A stretch of 64,000 bases of DNA. Source: Ignavibacteriales bacterium (GTDB taxonomy: Bacteria; Bacteroidota; Ignavibacteria; Ignavibacteriales; Ignavibacteriaceae). A model generated the notes under the pieces. That model worked only from the letters and a program-made list of their open reading frames with translations, made no database searches and was not told where the DNA came from. The stretch's first letter is position 1. Every line of letters starts with the position of its first letter. The stretch lies in contig JAGUYG010000038.1 in assembly GCA_020061465.1 (NCBI GenBank), forward strand, positions 1-64,000, written 5' to 3'. The position numbers were made by a program, and so were the translations under genes. Shown here piece by piece: positions 1 through 8,090 of this stretch.

Positions 1-56
1 AAATAAGCCTTTCCCTTTTTAAGGGAAAGGTTGGATAGAGTTCAAATTATAAGCGT
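1..56. repeat. Hairpin repeat, copy A (possibly cut by the window edge)
   Basis: A 10-bp perfect inverted repeat, CCTTTCCCTT at 8-17 and AAGGGAAAGG at 21-30, has a 3-nt loop. It is followed by GAGTTCAAATTATAAGCGTAA at about 39-59. The same layout (Y-rich arm, 3-nt loop, R-rich arm, then GAGTTCAA...GCGTAA) occurs at 18261-18361, and the hairpin core recurs at 61026-61070, so this is one copy of a dispersed family. The rest of the 1-242 leader shows no gene. Confidence 0.6.
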
Positions 57-242
57 AAAAAATCTAAGAGATATTTTCTTAAATAGTCGTATTTAAGAAA
101 CTAACAATAGAATAGCTCATCTTTATTTTGATTAGCCTACCCAAATACTTATTTTTGCTCAACATTTTTAATGAATAGCATTAACATCAAACCTGATTAA
201 AAATCACTATTTAATTTTTTTACTTAGAAGGAAATCTTTTTG

Positions 243-1937
243 ATGAGAATCAGTAAATCTTTTGTTCCTACATTAAAAGAAGTGCCGAACGATGCCGTAG
301 TAACCAGCCACATTTTAATGCTTCGTGCTGCAATGATAAGAATGGTGTCTGCAGGGATTTATTCTTTTTTGCCGTTAGGTTATAAAGCAGCTAAGAAAAT
401 TTGCGAAATAATACGCCAGGAAATGGATGCAATCGGCGGACAGGAATTTCATTTGCCTGCACTTAATCCCAAGGAGATTTGGGAAGAAACTAATCGTGTC
501 GAAGCTTTCGGTGATACTCTATTTCATATAAAGAATAGAGAATATGTTCTAGCACCCACACACGAAGAGATAATGACTTTCCATGCCCGGAATGTTCTTA
601 ACTCTTACAAAGATATGCCGCAAATCTGGTATCAAATTCAAACTAAATTTCGGAATGAAGCTCGTCCGCGCAGCGGTGTAATCAGGAGCAGACAGTTTTT
701 GATGAAGGATTCCTACTCCTTCGATACATCATGGGAAGGGCTTGATCACTCCTACGAGCTGCACGATAAAGCTTACAGAGCAATCTTTGATCGCTGTAAG
801 CTGAAATATTTTGTGGTAGGTGCATCGAGTGGTGCAATGGGTGGAACCGGCTCCGAAGAATTTATGGTTAAATCTGACGCTGGTGAAGATACAGTCGCTC
901 ACTGCGAGTCATGTGGTTATGCTGCAAATGTTGAAGTAGCAGAATCTCGTGTGAATTCAAAAATAAGAGATGAAAAAAGTAAGGATGTTTACGAAATTCA
1001 CACTCCGAACGTAAAATCGATTGACGAGCTTTGTGAGTTTTTAAATATTGATGAATCCGAATGTGCAAAGTCGAGAGTGTATATTCACAACGGTGAAGCA
1101 GTACTTGTTCTTATGCAAGGAAACGATGAAGTGAATGAATCGAAACTTACAAAAGCATTGGGAGGAAATATCCGTCCGGCTCATCCTGAAGAACTTATGG
1201 AAATTACTGGAGCCGATGCCGGTTCAATTGGACCTATCGGATACAAAGGAAGAATTATTGCAGATAATCGAATAAAAGATGCCAACAACCTATACAGCGG
1301 CGCTAATAAAAATGATTACCATCTTGGCGGAATTGATTTATTCCGCGACGTTAATAATGTGGAGTATTTAGATTTGAGAACCGTCCTTTCCGGTGAGGGA
1401 TGTCCCCGATGCGAAAATAATTTGCAAGTGTTTAGTGCTATCGAACTCGGACATATCTTTAAGCTTGGAACAAAATATTCGGAAGCAATGGGTGCAATGT
1501 TCCTTGATGAAAACGGTAAAGAAAATCCGATCATTATGGGCAGCTACGGAATCGGTGTCGAACGAATTATGGCATGCTTTATAGAACAACATAATGATGA
1601 AAACGGGATTATATGGGATAAAGTCTTAGCGCCTTTCGATGTTCATCTGATCGCACTAAATATGAAAAAGCAGCAGATAACCGAAGCGGCAGAAGAAGTG
1701 TATAACAAATTGATTAACCAAGGAGTTGATACTATTTATGATGACAGAGTTGATGCACAAGCCGGAGTAAAATTTAAAGATGCCGATTTGTTAGGAATGC
1801 CTTTGCAAATTATCATCGGTGAAAAAAAATTAAAAGAGGATTTGCTTGAAGTTAAAATAAGAAAAACCGGTAAACGTTTTGACGTACCGGTAGATGAAAT
1901 TCATAATAAAGTAAAAGAGATTTTAACGAATGATTAA
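243..1937 (+). CDS. proS: Prolyl-tRNA synthetase (bacterial type)
   Basis: Charges tRNA-Pro with proline in the cytoplasm; a class II aminoacyl-tRNA synthetase. The N-terminus MRISKSFVPTLKEVP and the motif 2 region FRNEARPRSGVIRSRQF are typical of bacterial ProRS. A YbaK-like editing insertion lies roughly at residues 225-385, and the motif 3 region GSYGIGVERIMACFIEQ is followed by the anticodon-binding domain. The length of about 564 residues is normal. A TTG at 240 is in frame immediately before ATG 243; I chose ATG because AGAAGGAAA (226-234) is well spaced for it and it matches the family N-terminus. The next gene overlaps its stop codon, suggesting co-transcription. Confidence 0.97.
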   Translation: MRISKSFVPTLKEVPNDAVVTSHILMLRAAMIRMVSAGIYSFLPLGYKAAKKICEIIRQEMDAIGGQEFHLPALNPKEIWEETNRVEAFGDTLFHIKNREYVLAPTHEEIMTFHARNVLNSYKDMPQIWYQIQTKFRNEARPRSGVIRSRQFLMKDSYSFDTSWEGLDHSYELHDKAYRAIFDRCKLKYFVVGASSGAMGGTGSEEFMVKSDAGEDTVAHCESCGYAANVEVAESRVNSKIRDEKSKDVYEIHTPNVKSIDELCEFLNIDESECAKSRVYIHNGEAVLVLMQGNDEVNESKLTKALGGNIRPAHPEELMEITGADAGSIGPIGYKGRIIADNRIKDANNLYSGANKNDYHLGGIDLFRDVNNVEYLDLRTVLSGEGCPRCENNLQVFSAIELGHIFKLGTKYSEAMGAMFLDENGKENPIIMGSYGIGVERIMACFIEQHNDENGIIWDKVLAPFDVHLIALNMKKQQITEAAEEVYNKLINQGVDTIYDDRVDAQAGVKFKDADLLGMPLQIIIGEKKLKEDLLEVKIRKTGKRFDVPVDEIHNKVKEILTND

Positions 1938-2538
1938 AAACATTATATTCGATCTTTCGGAAGTATTAATTGCAGGACTTGTCGGAATTGAAAAAAAATT
2001 AGCCGTTAATTTTAGCTTGGATGATGAAGAGCTTCTTAAAGTTTTTGCAGGCGAAAATTTAGAACGATTGCTCAAAGGCGAAATAAATGAAGATGAATAT
2101 TTAGAAACGATAATATTGAAAGAAAATTGGAATATCGATAAAGATTATCTAAAAAAACTTGTCCGTGAAAATTTTCTGACTAAAGTAGAAAGCATGGATG
2201 AAATTCTTGCTTCATTATCGGAAAATTTCAAGCTCTATTTATTATCCGATCATGCCAGTGAATGGGTAGAATTTATTCATGCTTCCCATCCTTTCCTTGA
2301 TCTGTTCCACAAGAAATATTTTTCTTATGAAATAGGCTCTACTAAAAAAGAAGAGAGAACATTCCGGCACCTCCTGGAAGAAAATAATCTTAATCCTACA
2401 GAATGTATTTTTATAGATGACAGTGCAGCAAATGTTAAAGTGGCAGAAAAGGTAGGATTAAAAGCATTTCAATTTGTTGATGCAGAAAAGCTTAAGGATA
2501 ATTTAAAGAGAGAAGGGCTTCTAAAGCACTCCCTATAA
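1930..2538 (+). CDS. HAD-superfamily hydrolase (subfamily IA-like phosphatase)
   Basis: A 202-residue single-domain HAD hydrolase, probably a small-molecule phosphatase. Motif I is FDLSEVLI with nucleophile Asp8. The usual second Asp of DxD is Ser10, as in the FDLGGVL branch that includes YihX and haloacid dehalogenases. Motif II is LLSDHASEW, the motif III Lys lies in STKKEERTF, and motif IV is FIDDSAANV. An all-alpha cap occupies about residues 15-90. The ATG overlaps the end of proS by 8 nt, so translation is probably coupled. The substrate cannot be told from sequence. Confidence 0.85.
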   Translation: MIKNIIFDLSEVLIAGLVGIEKKLAVNFSLDDEELLKVFAGENLERLLKGEINEDEYLETIILKENWNIDKDYLKKLVRENFLTKVESMDEILASLSENFKLYLLSDHASEWVEFIHASHPFLDLFHKKYFSYEIGSTKKEERTFRHLLEENNLNPTECIFIDDSAANVKVAEKVGLKAFQFVDAEKLKDNLKREGLLKHSL

Positions 2539-2547
2539 AGCCCTTCT
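2511..2547. terminator. Candidate hairpin terminator between convergent genes
   Basis: AGAAGGGCTT at 2511-2520 pairs perfectly with AAGCCCTTCT at 2538-2547 around a 17-nt loop that contains the HAD gene stop. The following sequence is pyrimidine-rich but lacks a clean T run. It sits between the ends of two convergent genes, where a bidirectional terminator would be expected. Confidence 0.45.
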
Positions 2548-2559
2548 TCTCAAATTTCA

Positions 2560-4548
2560 TTAATCTTCCGCTTTTGCCCGCATTGAATCCCATATCATGT
2601 AACCGCATAGAAGCGCAAGCATAATTAATGCTATTAATTCAGCCGAATGAGATTCGTACCATTCGGGATCGACCCAATTTATGCCGTTAAAACGGAGGAA
2701 GGCACTTACTACACCCATTAAGGCGCCTCCGGCAATAAATCCCGATGCAATTAAAGTTCCCCTCTCTCTGCGTGCGGCATTCAATCTTTCATCTTTACTT
2801 CTCGTTGTTACAAAATGATTTATCAAGCCGCCTAAGAGAATAGGAGTGTTTAATTCTAAAGGAATATACATTCCTAATGCAAAAGCTAATGCCGGTATTT
2901 TTAGCATAGTTAATACAAGTGCCATAAAAGCGCCTGCCGCATATAACATCCATGGCGCCGGTTGAGCATCCATCAACGGTTTAATTACTGCAGCCATAGC
3001 ATTTGCCTGAGGTGCTACAAGCGCATCTTTTCCCGTAAAGCCGTAGGTTTCATTTAGAATCAGTATAACGTATCCTACTGTAGCAGCGGATACCAGCGTT
3101 CCTAAAAATTTCCAGCTTTCCTGTTTGTACGGACTTGAACCTAACCAATATCCTATCTTTAAATCGGTAATGAAAGCGCCGGACATTGAAAGCGCAGTAC
3201 ATACCACCCCGCCTATTAATAGTGCGGCGATCATGCCGTCGGTACCGCTTAGCCCTACAGAAACAAGTATGACAGAAGAGAGAATCAGTGTCATCAGAGT
3301 CATGCCGGAAACCGGATTAGTTCCCACGATAGCAATAGCGGTTGCAGCTACTGTTGTGAACAAGAACGAGATTATAAGTACGATTAGTAATCCGATTAAA
3401 GCATAAGTATAATTATTCACAATACCCAAAGCAAAGAAAAGGAAAATCAATAATCCTGTAACGAGGATGCCTATTGCGATAAATTTCATCGTTAAGTCTC
3501 TTTGAGTTCTAATTTTCTTTTCGACTATTGCTTTAGCTCCCATTATTTCCTTAGCGGCTAAAGAAAAAGCCGAAGAAATAATTTTTGATGATCTGATAAT
3601 TCCGATTATACCTGCCATAGCAATTCCACCTATGCCTATATGCCGTACGTAATTGCTAAAAATTTGTTCGGCTGACATATCTTTTATTAGCAATTTTATA
3701 TTTGCACCAAGAGGTTCAGTTAGTCCTTCACCGATAAATGAAACAACCGGAATTAACAGATACCACGAAACGAACGACCCTGCCGCAATTATGCTGGCAT
3801 ATTTTAATCCGATGATGTAACCTAAACCTGTTACAGCCGCACCAACATTAATTTTAAATATTAGCTTAGTTTTGTCGGCTAACGCTTCACCTAACGGAAG
3901 CACTCTTGTTGAAAAGACTTCACTCCACCAGCCAAGTGAGGCGATAATAAAATCATACGCTCCTCCTATAATACCGCTTACAACCAGCACCAAAGCCTGC
4001 TTTCCACCTTTCTCACCTGCAACTAATACTTCGGTAGTTGCTGTGGCTTCGGGGAAAGGATATTTGCCGTGCATATCTTTAACGAAATATTTTCTGAACG
4101 GAATTAGAAATAATATTCCAAGCATTCCCCCGAACAGTGAAGCTAAAAATATCTTGTAGAAATCCGCTTCTAAATTCAGAATGAACAATGCCGGTATGGT
4201 GAAAATAGCTCCTGCCACGATAGAGCCTGAAGTAGAACCGATTGATTGAATGATTACATTTTGTCCTAACGATCCTTTTAATTTAAGTGCCGCCGATAAA
4301 CCAACAGCAATAATCGCAATAGGAATTGCGGCTTCGAATACCTGACCTATTTTCAATCCAAGATAAGCTGCTGCCGCCGAAAACAGCACAGCCATTATCA
4401 AACCTACAAAAACCGAATACGGAGTTACCTCCCTAATAGTTTGATCAGGAGACATAACCGGTTTATATTCCTCACCCGGTTGAAGTTCCTTGTAAGCGTT
4501 TGGAGGCAATCCCGTAACACTTTGCTGATGGATATTTGAGCTGCTCAT
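2560..4548 (-). CDS. OPT-family oligopeptide transporter
   Basis: A 662-residue integral membrane protein of the oligopeptide transporter (OPT) family, probably a proton-coupled importer of peptides or a metal chelate. About 14-16 hydrophobic segments follow a short soluble N-terminus. Recognisable family segments include AAYLGLKIGQVFEAAIP near residues 60-80, GKYPFPEATATTEVL near 160 and GGLINHFVTTRSKDERLN near 570. The family includes both peptide and siderophore-metal transporters, so the substrate is unresolved. The gene is monocistronic, with a long leader (4549-4975) shared with the divergent methyltransferase gene. Confidence 0.9.
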   Translation of the reverse strand: MSSSNIHQQSVTGLPPNAYKELQPGEEYKPVMSPDQTIREVTPYSVFVGLIMAVLFSAAAAYLGLKIGQVFEAAIPIAIIAVGLSAALKLKGSLGQNVIIQSIGSTSGSIVAGAIFTIPALFILNLEADFYKIFLASLFGGMLGILFLIPFRKYFVKDMHGKYPFPEATATTEVLVAGEKGGKQALVLVVSGIIGGAYDFIIASLGWWSEVFSTRVLPLGEALADKTKLIFKINVGAAVTGLGYIIGLKYASIIAAGSFVSWYLLIPVVSFIGEGLTEPLGANIKLLIKDMSAEQIFSNYVRHIGIGGIAMAGIIGIIRSSKIISSAFSLAAKEIMGAKAIVEKKIRTQRDLTMKFIAIGILVTGLLIFLFFALGIVNNYTYALIGLLIVLIISFLFTTVAATAIAIVGTNPVSGMTLMTLILSSVILVSVGLSGTDGMIAALLIGGVVCTALSMSGAFITDLKIGYWLGSSPYKQESWKFLGTLVSAATVGYVILILNETYGFTGKDALVAPQANAMAAVIKPLMDAQPAPWMLYAAGAFMALVLTMLKIPALAFALGMYIPLELNTPILLGGLINHFVTTRSKDERLNAARRERGTLIASGFIAGGALMGVVSAFLRFNGINWVDPEWYESHSAELIALIMLALLCGYMIWDSMRAKAED

Positions 4549-4975
4549 ATATTATCTCTTATTTTTGTTAAAAAAATAGACGACCCTTGAGCGGGTTTTT
4601 CCCCCCTAAATTTTAAATGAGGTTGATTATAAATCTAAACAAAGATATTTGTTCACCAAACTCCGGTGGAATAATTTTTATATCGAAATGGCTAAAGCCA
4701 ATGTGTATTTGCTTTTGAAACCGTTCACTAAAGTAAACGGTAATTTTTTTTCTATTACCGTCAGATTTACATGACCGCCGAACTTGTTCTTTGGCAGACG
4801 GATCTGACGGAACTATGATTTTATTCTGCAAATAGATTCGGTAGAAAAACTATTACCTGTATGTAAGAAATCTTGTTAAATATTTAAGGCAAAATTAGTT
4901 ACAATTATCCTATTAAGAAAACAAAATCTTTTGTAAGCGAGAATAATTTTATTTTAGAATGGTTATTTTTAGCAC
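4549..4975. other. Intergenic region with inverted repeats, divergent promoter region
   Basis: No convincing gene; a 72-codon minus-strand frame here has no family resemblance. ACCC/GGGT flank a short loop at about 4577-4590, followed by TTTTT. CCGTCAGAT at 4758-4766 is inverted as ATCTGACGG at 4802-4810. The 21-mer at 4753-4773 recurs with one mismatch at 10819-10839 in another intergenic gap, which marks this stretch as repeat-derived. Promoters for both flanking genes must lie here. Confidence 0.6.
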
Positions 4976-5668
4976 ATGAAAAGCCGTCTTTATTTGGTTG
5001 CAACTCCGATCGGTAATTATGCCGATATAACCCTGCGTGCTTTATATGTACTAAAAAATGTCGACTTCATTATCTGCGAGGAATTTAAAGAAGCTCGCCG
5101 TTTCCTTTCTCATTATCACATCGAAAAAGAATTAATTTCACTTAATGAACACAATGAAAAAGAAGTTACACCGGATATCCTAACCAAATTAGCCGAAGGA
5201 AAAAGTGCCGCATTAATCTCTGATTGCGGAACACCGTTGTTTTCGGATCCCGGTCATTTACTTGTCGAGCAATGTATTGCAAAAAGAATTGAAGTAATTC
5301 CATTGCCGGGAGCTAATTCTTTGCTTCCTGCTCTAATTGTATCCGGATTCGATTTTGAAAAATTTTATTACTACGGCTGGCTTTCTCCCAAGAAAGAAAT
5401 TAGAAGAATAGAATTACTTAACCTTAAAAATATAAATGAAGTAATAATTTTACTTGATACACCATACAGATTAAAAACTCTTCTTTCCGATGTTGTGGGC
5501 ATAATGGGAAATAAATTACCCGCCGTTCTAGCTTTTCAGATTACTATGGAAGATGAACAATTTTATCGGGGTACAGTGAAGGAAATCCTTGATATTGTAG
5601 TAAACAAAAATCTAAAAGGGGAGTTTGTGCTGATATTGAACAATAAAAAAAACCAGAGACATAGTTAG
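4976..5668 (+). CDS. RsmI-like SAM-dependent rRNA methyltransferase
   Basis: A tetrapyrrole-methylase-fold protein resembling RsmI, which 2'-O-methylates C1402 of 16S rRNA. The N-terminus LYLVATPIGNYADITLRAL and the segment ALISDCGTPLFSDPG match RsmI closely, and IPLPGANSLLPALIVSG follows. However, the usual AEDTRTT segment reads ICEEFKEARRFL, and at 230 residues it lacks the C-terminal extension of typical RsmI (about 280). It may therefore be the shorter RsmI paralogue found in Bacteroidota rather than RsmI itself, and no symbol is assigned. It converges on the rlmD-like gene with a 17-nt gap. Confidence 0.8.
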   Translation: MKSRLYLVATPIGNYADITLRALYVLKNVDFIICEEFKEARRFLSHYHIEKELISLNEHNEKEVTPDILTKLAEGKSAALISDCGTPLFSDPGHLLVEQCIAKRIEVIPLPGANSLLPALIVSGFDFEKFYYYGWLSPKKEIRRIELLNLKNINEVIILLDTPYRLKTLLSDVVGIMGNKLPAVLAFQITMEDEQFYRGTVKEILDIVVNKNLKGEFVLILNNKKNQRHS

Positions 5669-5685
5669 TGTCTTTGAACTTCAGT

Positions 5686-7155
5686 TTATGATTTCTGAAG
5701 CAATGCGACGCTTTCGATGTGATAGGTATGAGGGAACATATCAACCGGACGGATTTTTTTCAGTTCATAACCAGCCTCAGTTAATATCTTAATATCCCTT
5801 ACTTGCGTTGCCGGATTGCAGCTTACATAAACGATTTTGTCCGGATTCAGTTTAATAACATCATTTACCGTGACAGGATGCATTCCGCTTCTTGGCGGAT
5901 CAATTATTATAACATCCGGGGCAGCAAGATTTTTAGTTCGAACCACAGGCAAGAATGATTCATACAAATCTGCTTTTATTAGTTCGATATTCTTTATTTC
6001 GTTCAACTTTAAATTTTCACGGGCATCGTTTATTGCCGGGTCCGAAGACTCAAAAGCTAAAATTTTATTCGCATGTTCCGATACAAATGCGGCAATGGTA
6101 CCAGCACCGCTGTAAAGGTCATATACAATTTCATCTCCCTTAAATGACGCAAAATCCAAAGCAGTTTGATAAAGATTTTCGGCTTGCAGCGTATTGGTTT
6201 GAAAGAATGAATTGGCGCTTATCTTAAATTTATATTTCCCGATCCAATCTATAATTGAACCGGAGCCGTAAAAAACAATTTCGTATTCTCCTACGGCAAT
6301 TGCTGCTTTTCTTGTATTGATATTATTCACAACTGTAGTAATTTCCGGAATGGAATTAGTAATCAAGGCGGTATATTCTTTCATCAATTTTTCATCTTCT
6401 CTCGAAGTAACCAAATTAACCATCAAATCACTTGTTTTTGCCGATTGCCTGATTACAAGATTTCGCAAGTAACCCGAGTGGGTATTTGTAGAATAGGGCG
6501 GTATATTTTTTTTAATGAAGAATTCTCGTGTAAGGTTTACAATCTTGGAGCTTAACGCTGATTGAAGGAAACATTCTTCTATAGCTAAAACTTTATCATA
6601 AATTCTTGGAATATGAAGTCCCAAAGCAAAATTTTTCTTTTGAATATTTTCCTCATTATCACTGAATTGCTCCGATAATTCACTTTTGGTAAGCCATCTT
6701 CTAGAAGAAAATGAAAACTCCATTTTGTTGCGATAGTAAAAAGTATTGGGAGAGGGAATAATCTCTTCCACATTTAATCCTTCAAATCCGCCAAGCTGTT
6801 TGAAAATTTCTTCAACCTGCTGCTTTTTGAATCTGAGCTGTGCATCGTAATTTAAGTCTTGTTGTTTGCATCCTCCGCACGTTCCGAAATATTTGCATTC
6901 TGCTTTTGTACGTAAGTCAGATGGATTAATTAATTCTTCTGCTTTGGCTTCAGCGTACGAACTTTTTACCTTAAGTATTCTTGCTTTAACTTCATCGCCG
7001 GGGTATGCACCGCTTACAAATACTACAAAATTTTTTTCTTCTGAAGTTGACGATTCTTCTTTTCCCGGACGTGCAAAATTAATTCTAGCAATACCCTTTC
7101 CTTCGAATGCATATTTTTCAATTTGAAGTTGTATTAACTCTCCCTTTATCATCAA
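5686..7155 (-). CDS. rlmD: 23S rRNA (uracil-C5)-methyltransferase, RlmD/TrmA family
   Basis: SAM-dependent RNA m5U methyltransferase of 489 residues. An N-terminal TRAM RNA-binding domain (about 1-75) is followed by four Fe-S cysteines: C87, C93 and C96 in CKYFGTCGGC, and C195 in EECF. The Rossmann-fold domain contains YDLYSGAGTIAAF (motif I), IIIDPPRSGMHP and the catalytic Cys446 in VSCNPATQVRD. The Fe-S ligands favour RlmD (U1939 of 23S rRNA) or RlmCD over TrmA. Exact target specificity is inferred. Its start overlaps the stop of the methyltransferase gene upstream on the same strand. Confidence 0.92.
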   Translation of the reverse strand: MMIKGELIQLQIEKYAFEGKGIARINFARPGKEESSTSEEKNFVVFVSGAYPGDEVKARILKVKSSYAEAKAEELINPSDLRTKAECKYFGTCGGCKQQDLNYDAQLRFKKQQVEEIFKQLGGFEGLNVEEIIPSPNTFYYRNKMEFSFSSRRWLTKSELSEQFSDNEENIQKKNFALGLHIPRIYDKVLAIEECFLQSALSSKIVNLTREFFIKKNIPPYSTNTHSGYLRNLVIRQSAKTSDLMVNLVTSREDEKLMKEYTALITNSIPEITTVVNNINTRKAAIAVGEYEIVFYGSGSIIDWIGKYKFKISANSFFQTNTLQAENLYQTALDFASFKGDEIVYDLYSGAGTIAAFVSEHANKILAFESSDPAINDARENLKLNEIKNIELIKADLYESFLPVVRTKNLAAPDVIIIDPPRSGMHPVTVNDVIKLNPDKIVYVSCNPATQVRDIKILTEAGYELKKIRPVDMFPHTYHIESVALLQKS

Positions 7156-7766
7156 TTTATTTTCCTTAAGATAAATGAGATAAATCCTATGTGTTTATCT
7201 CCGCCGAGCTTTAGGTAAGCATTTGATTCATGACTGATTTTATTTAAGAGCTTCTTATAATATGACCTTTCTTGTTCGCTAATATTTTTTTGAACTTCTT
7301 TCAATTGATTTTGACTTTCGCTGTAAAAATTTTTCAGGGTAAAGGATAAATCAACCGAATCTAAGATCTCAAAGTGATTCTTTAAATATAATTTTGTAAG
7401 CTCTTCTTTACTCAGAGGTACAATACCGGATGCCGACCAAACATCGGTTACAAATTTTGGCGGCTGGTCGGAAAGCTTAACAATTTCTCCGATAGATAAA
7501 TAACCGCTGTCTTTTAAAATTCTTTTTATTTCATTTAAAATTTTATTTCGCGAAGAAGTAGATATTGAAGCTTGTGCATAAACAATATCGAACTCACTCT
7601 GCTTAAAGTCGGTATTTTCATAACTCATCATTTTTACGGAACAATGTTTTGATTTTCCGAGAACAAGACGAGAATTCAGCAAGGATTCATAATCATTTAA
7701 TATTAAAAATATATTTGAATCTTCCGGCATTAAAAGAGCAATTTGCTCGCAGCCTCCGCCGATCAT
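7152..7766 (-). CDS. Class I SAM methyltransferase-like protein, 5' end frameshifted
   Basis: The frame starting at ATG 7766 begins inside SAM-binding motif I (MIGGGCEQIALLMP), which is not a credible N-terminus. Upstream codons in the same frame read LIIPGSYHQLSHLAG then VTSLTGKRIL, clearly coding, but contain no ATG, GTG or TTG before a stop. Removing one base from the T9 run at 7846-7854 (A9 on this strand) joins this to an upstream frame with TTG starts at 7890 and 7881, giving KKLEIINYRFIKKNN ahead of LIIPGSY. The rest has ILKDSGYLSIGEIVKL, a methyltransferase motif. The last codons overlap the rlmD start by 4 nt. The cause could be sequencing error, mutation or slippage; the substrate is unknown. 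Confidence 0.75.
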   Translation of the reverse strand: MIGGGCEQIALLMPEDSNIFLILNDYESLLNSRLVLGKSKHCSVKMMSYENTDFKQSEFDIVYAQASISTSSRNKILNEIKRILKDSGYLSIGEIVKLSDQPPKFVTDVWSASGIVPLSKEELTKLYLKNHFEILDSVDLSFTLKNFYSESQNQLKEVQKNISEQERSYYKKLLNKISHESNAYLKLGGDKHIGFISFILRKIN

Positions 7767-8090
7767 TAAAATCCTTTTGCCTGTTAGGCTTGTAACTCCG
7801 GCTAAGTGGCTTAATTGATGATAACTTCCCGGTATTATCAGGTTATTTTTTTTTGATGAATCGATAGTTGATTATCTCCAATTTTTTCAACAGTAAACTA
7901 AGAATCAATTTATGATTAATAACAAAAAGAATGTTCAAATATACTTACATTGCCTTTGAAACCAAGTTCTGCTATTTTTTGATAGGAATTTTGTAGATCA
8001 ATGACATTCAAAAATAAAATGCCGGGAAATTAAAAACCCGATTGAGTACTGCCCTGAAATAACCAATTTGCTTAAAAAAATGAGGATTTC

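Noticed and set aside
4613-4831. 72-codon minus-strand frame upstream of the OPT gene
   Set aside because: No domain resemblance; overlaps inverted repeats and the 21-mer shared with another gap; a chance frame is more likely.
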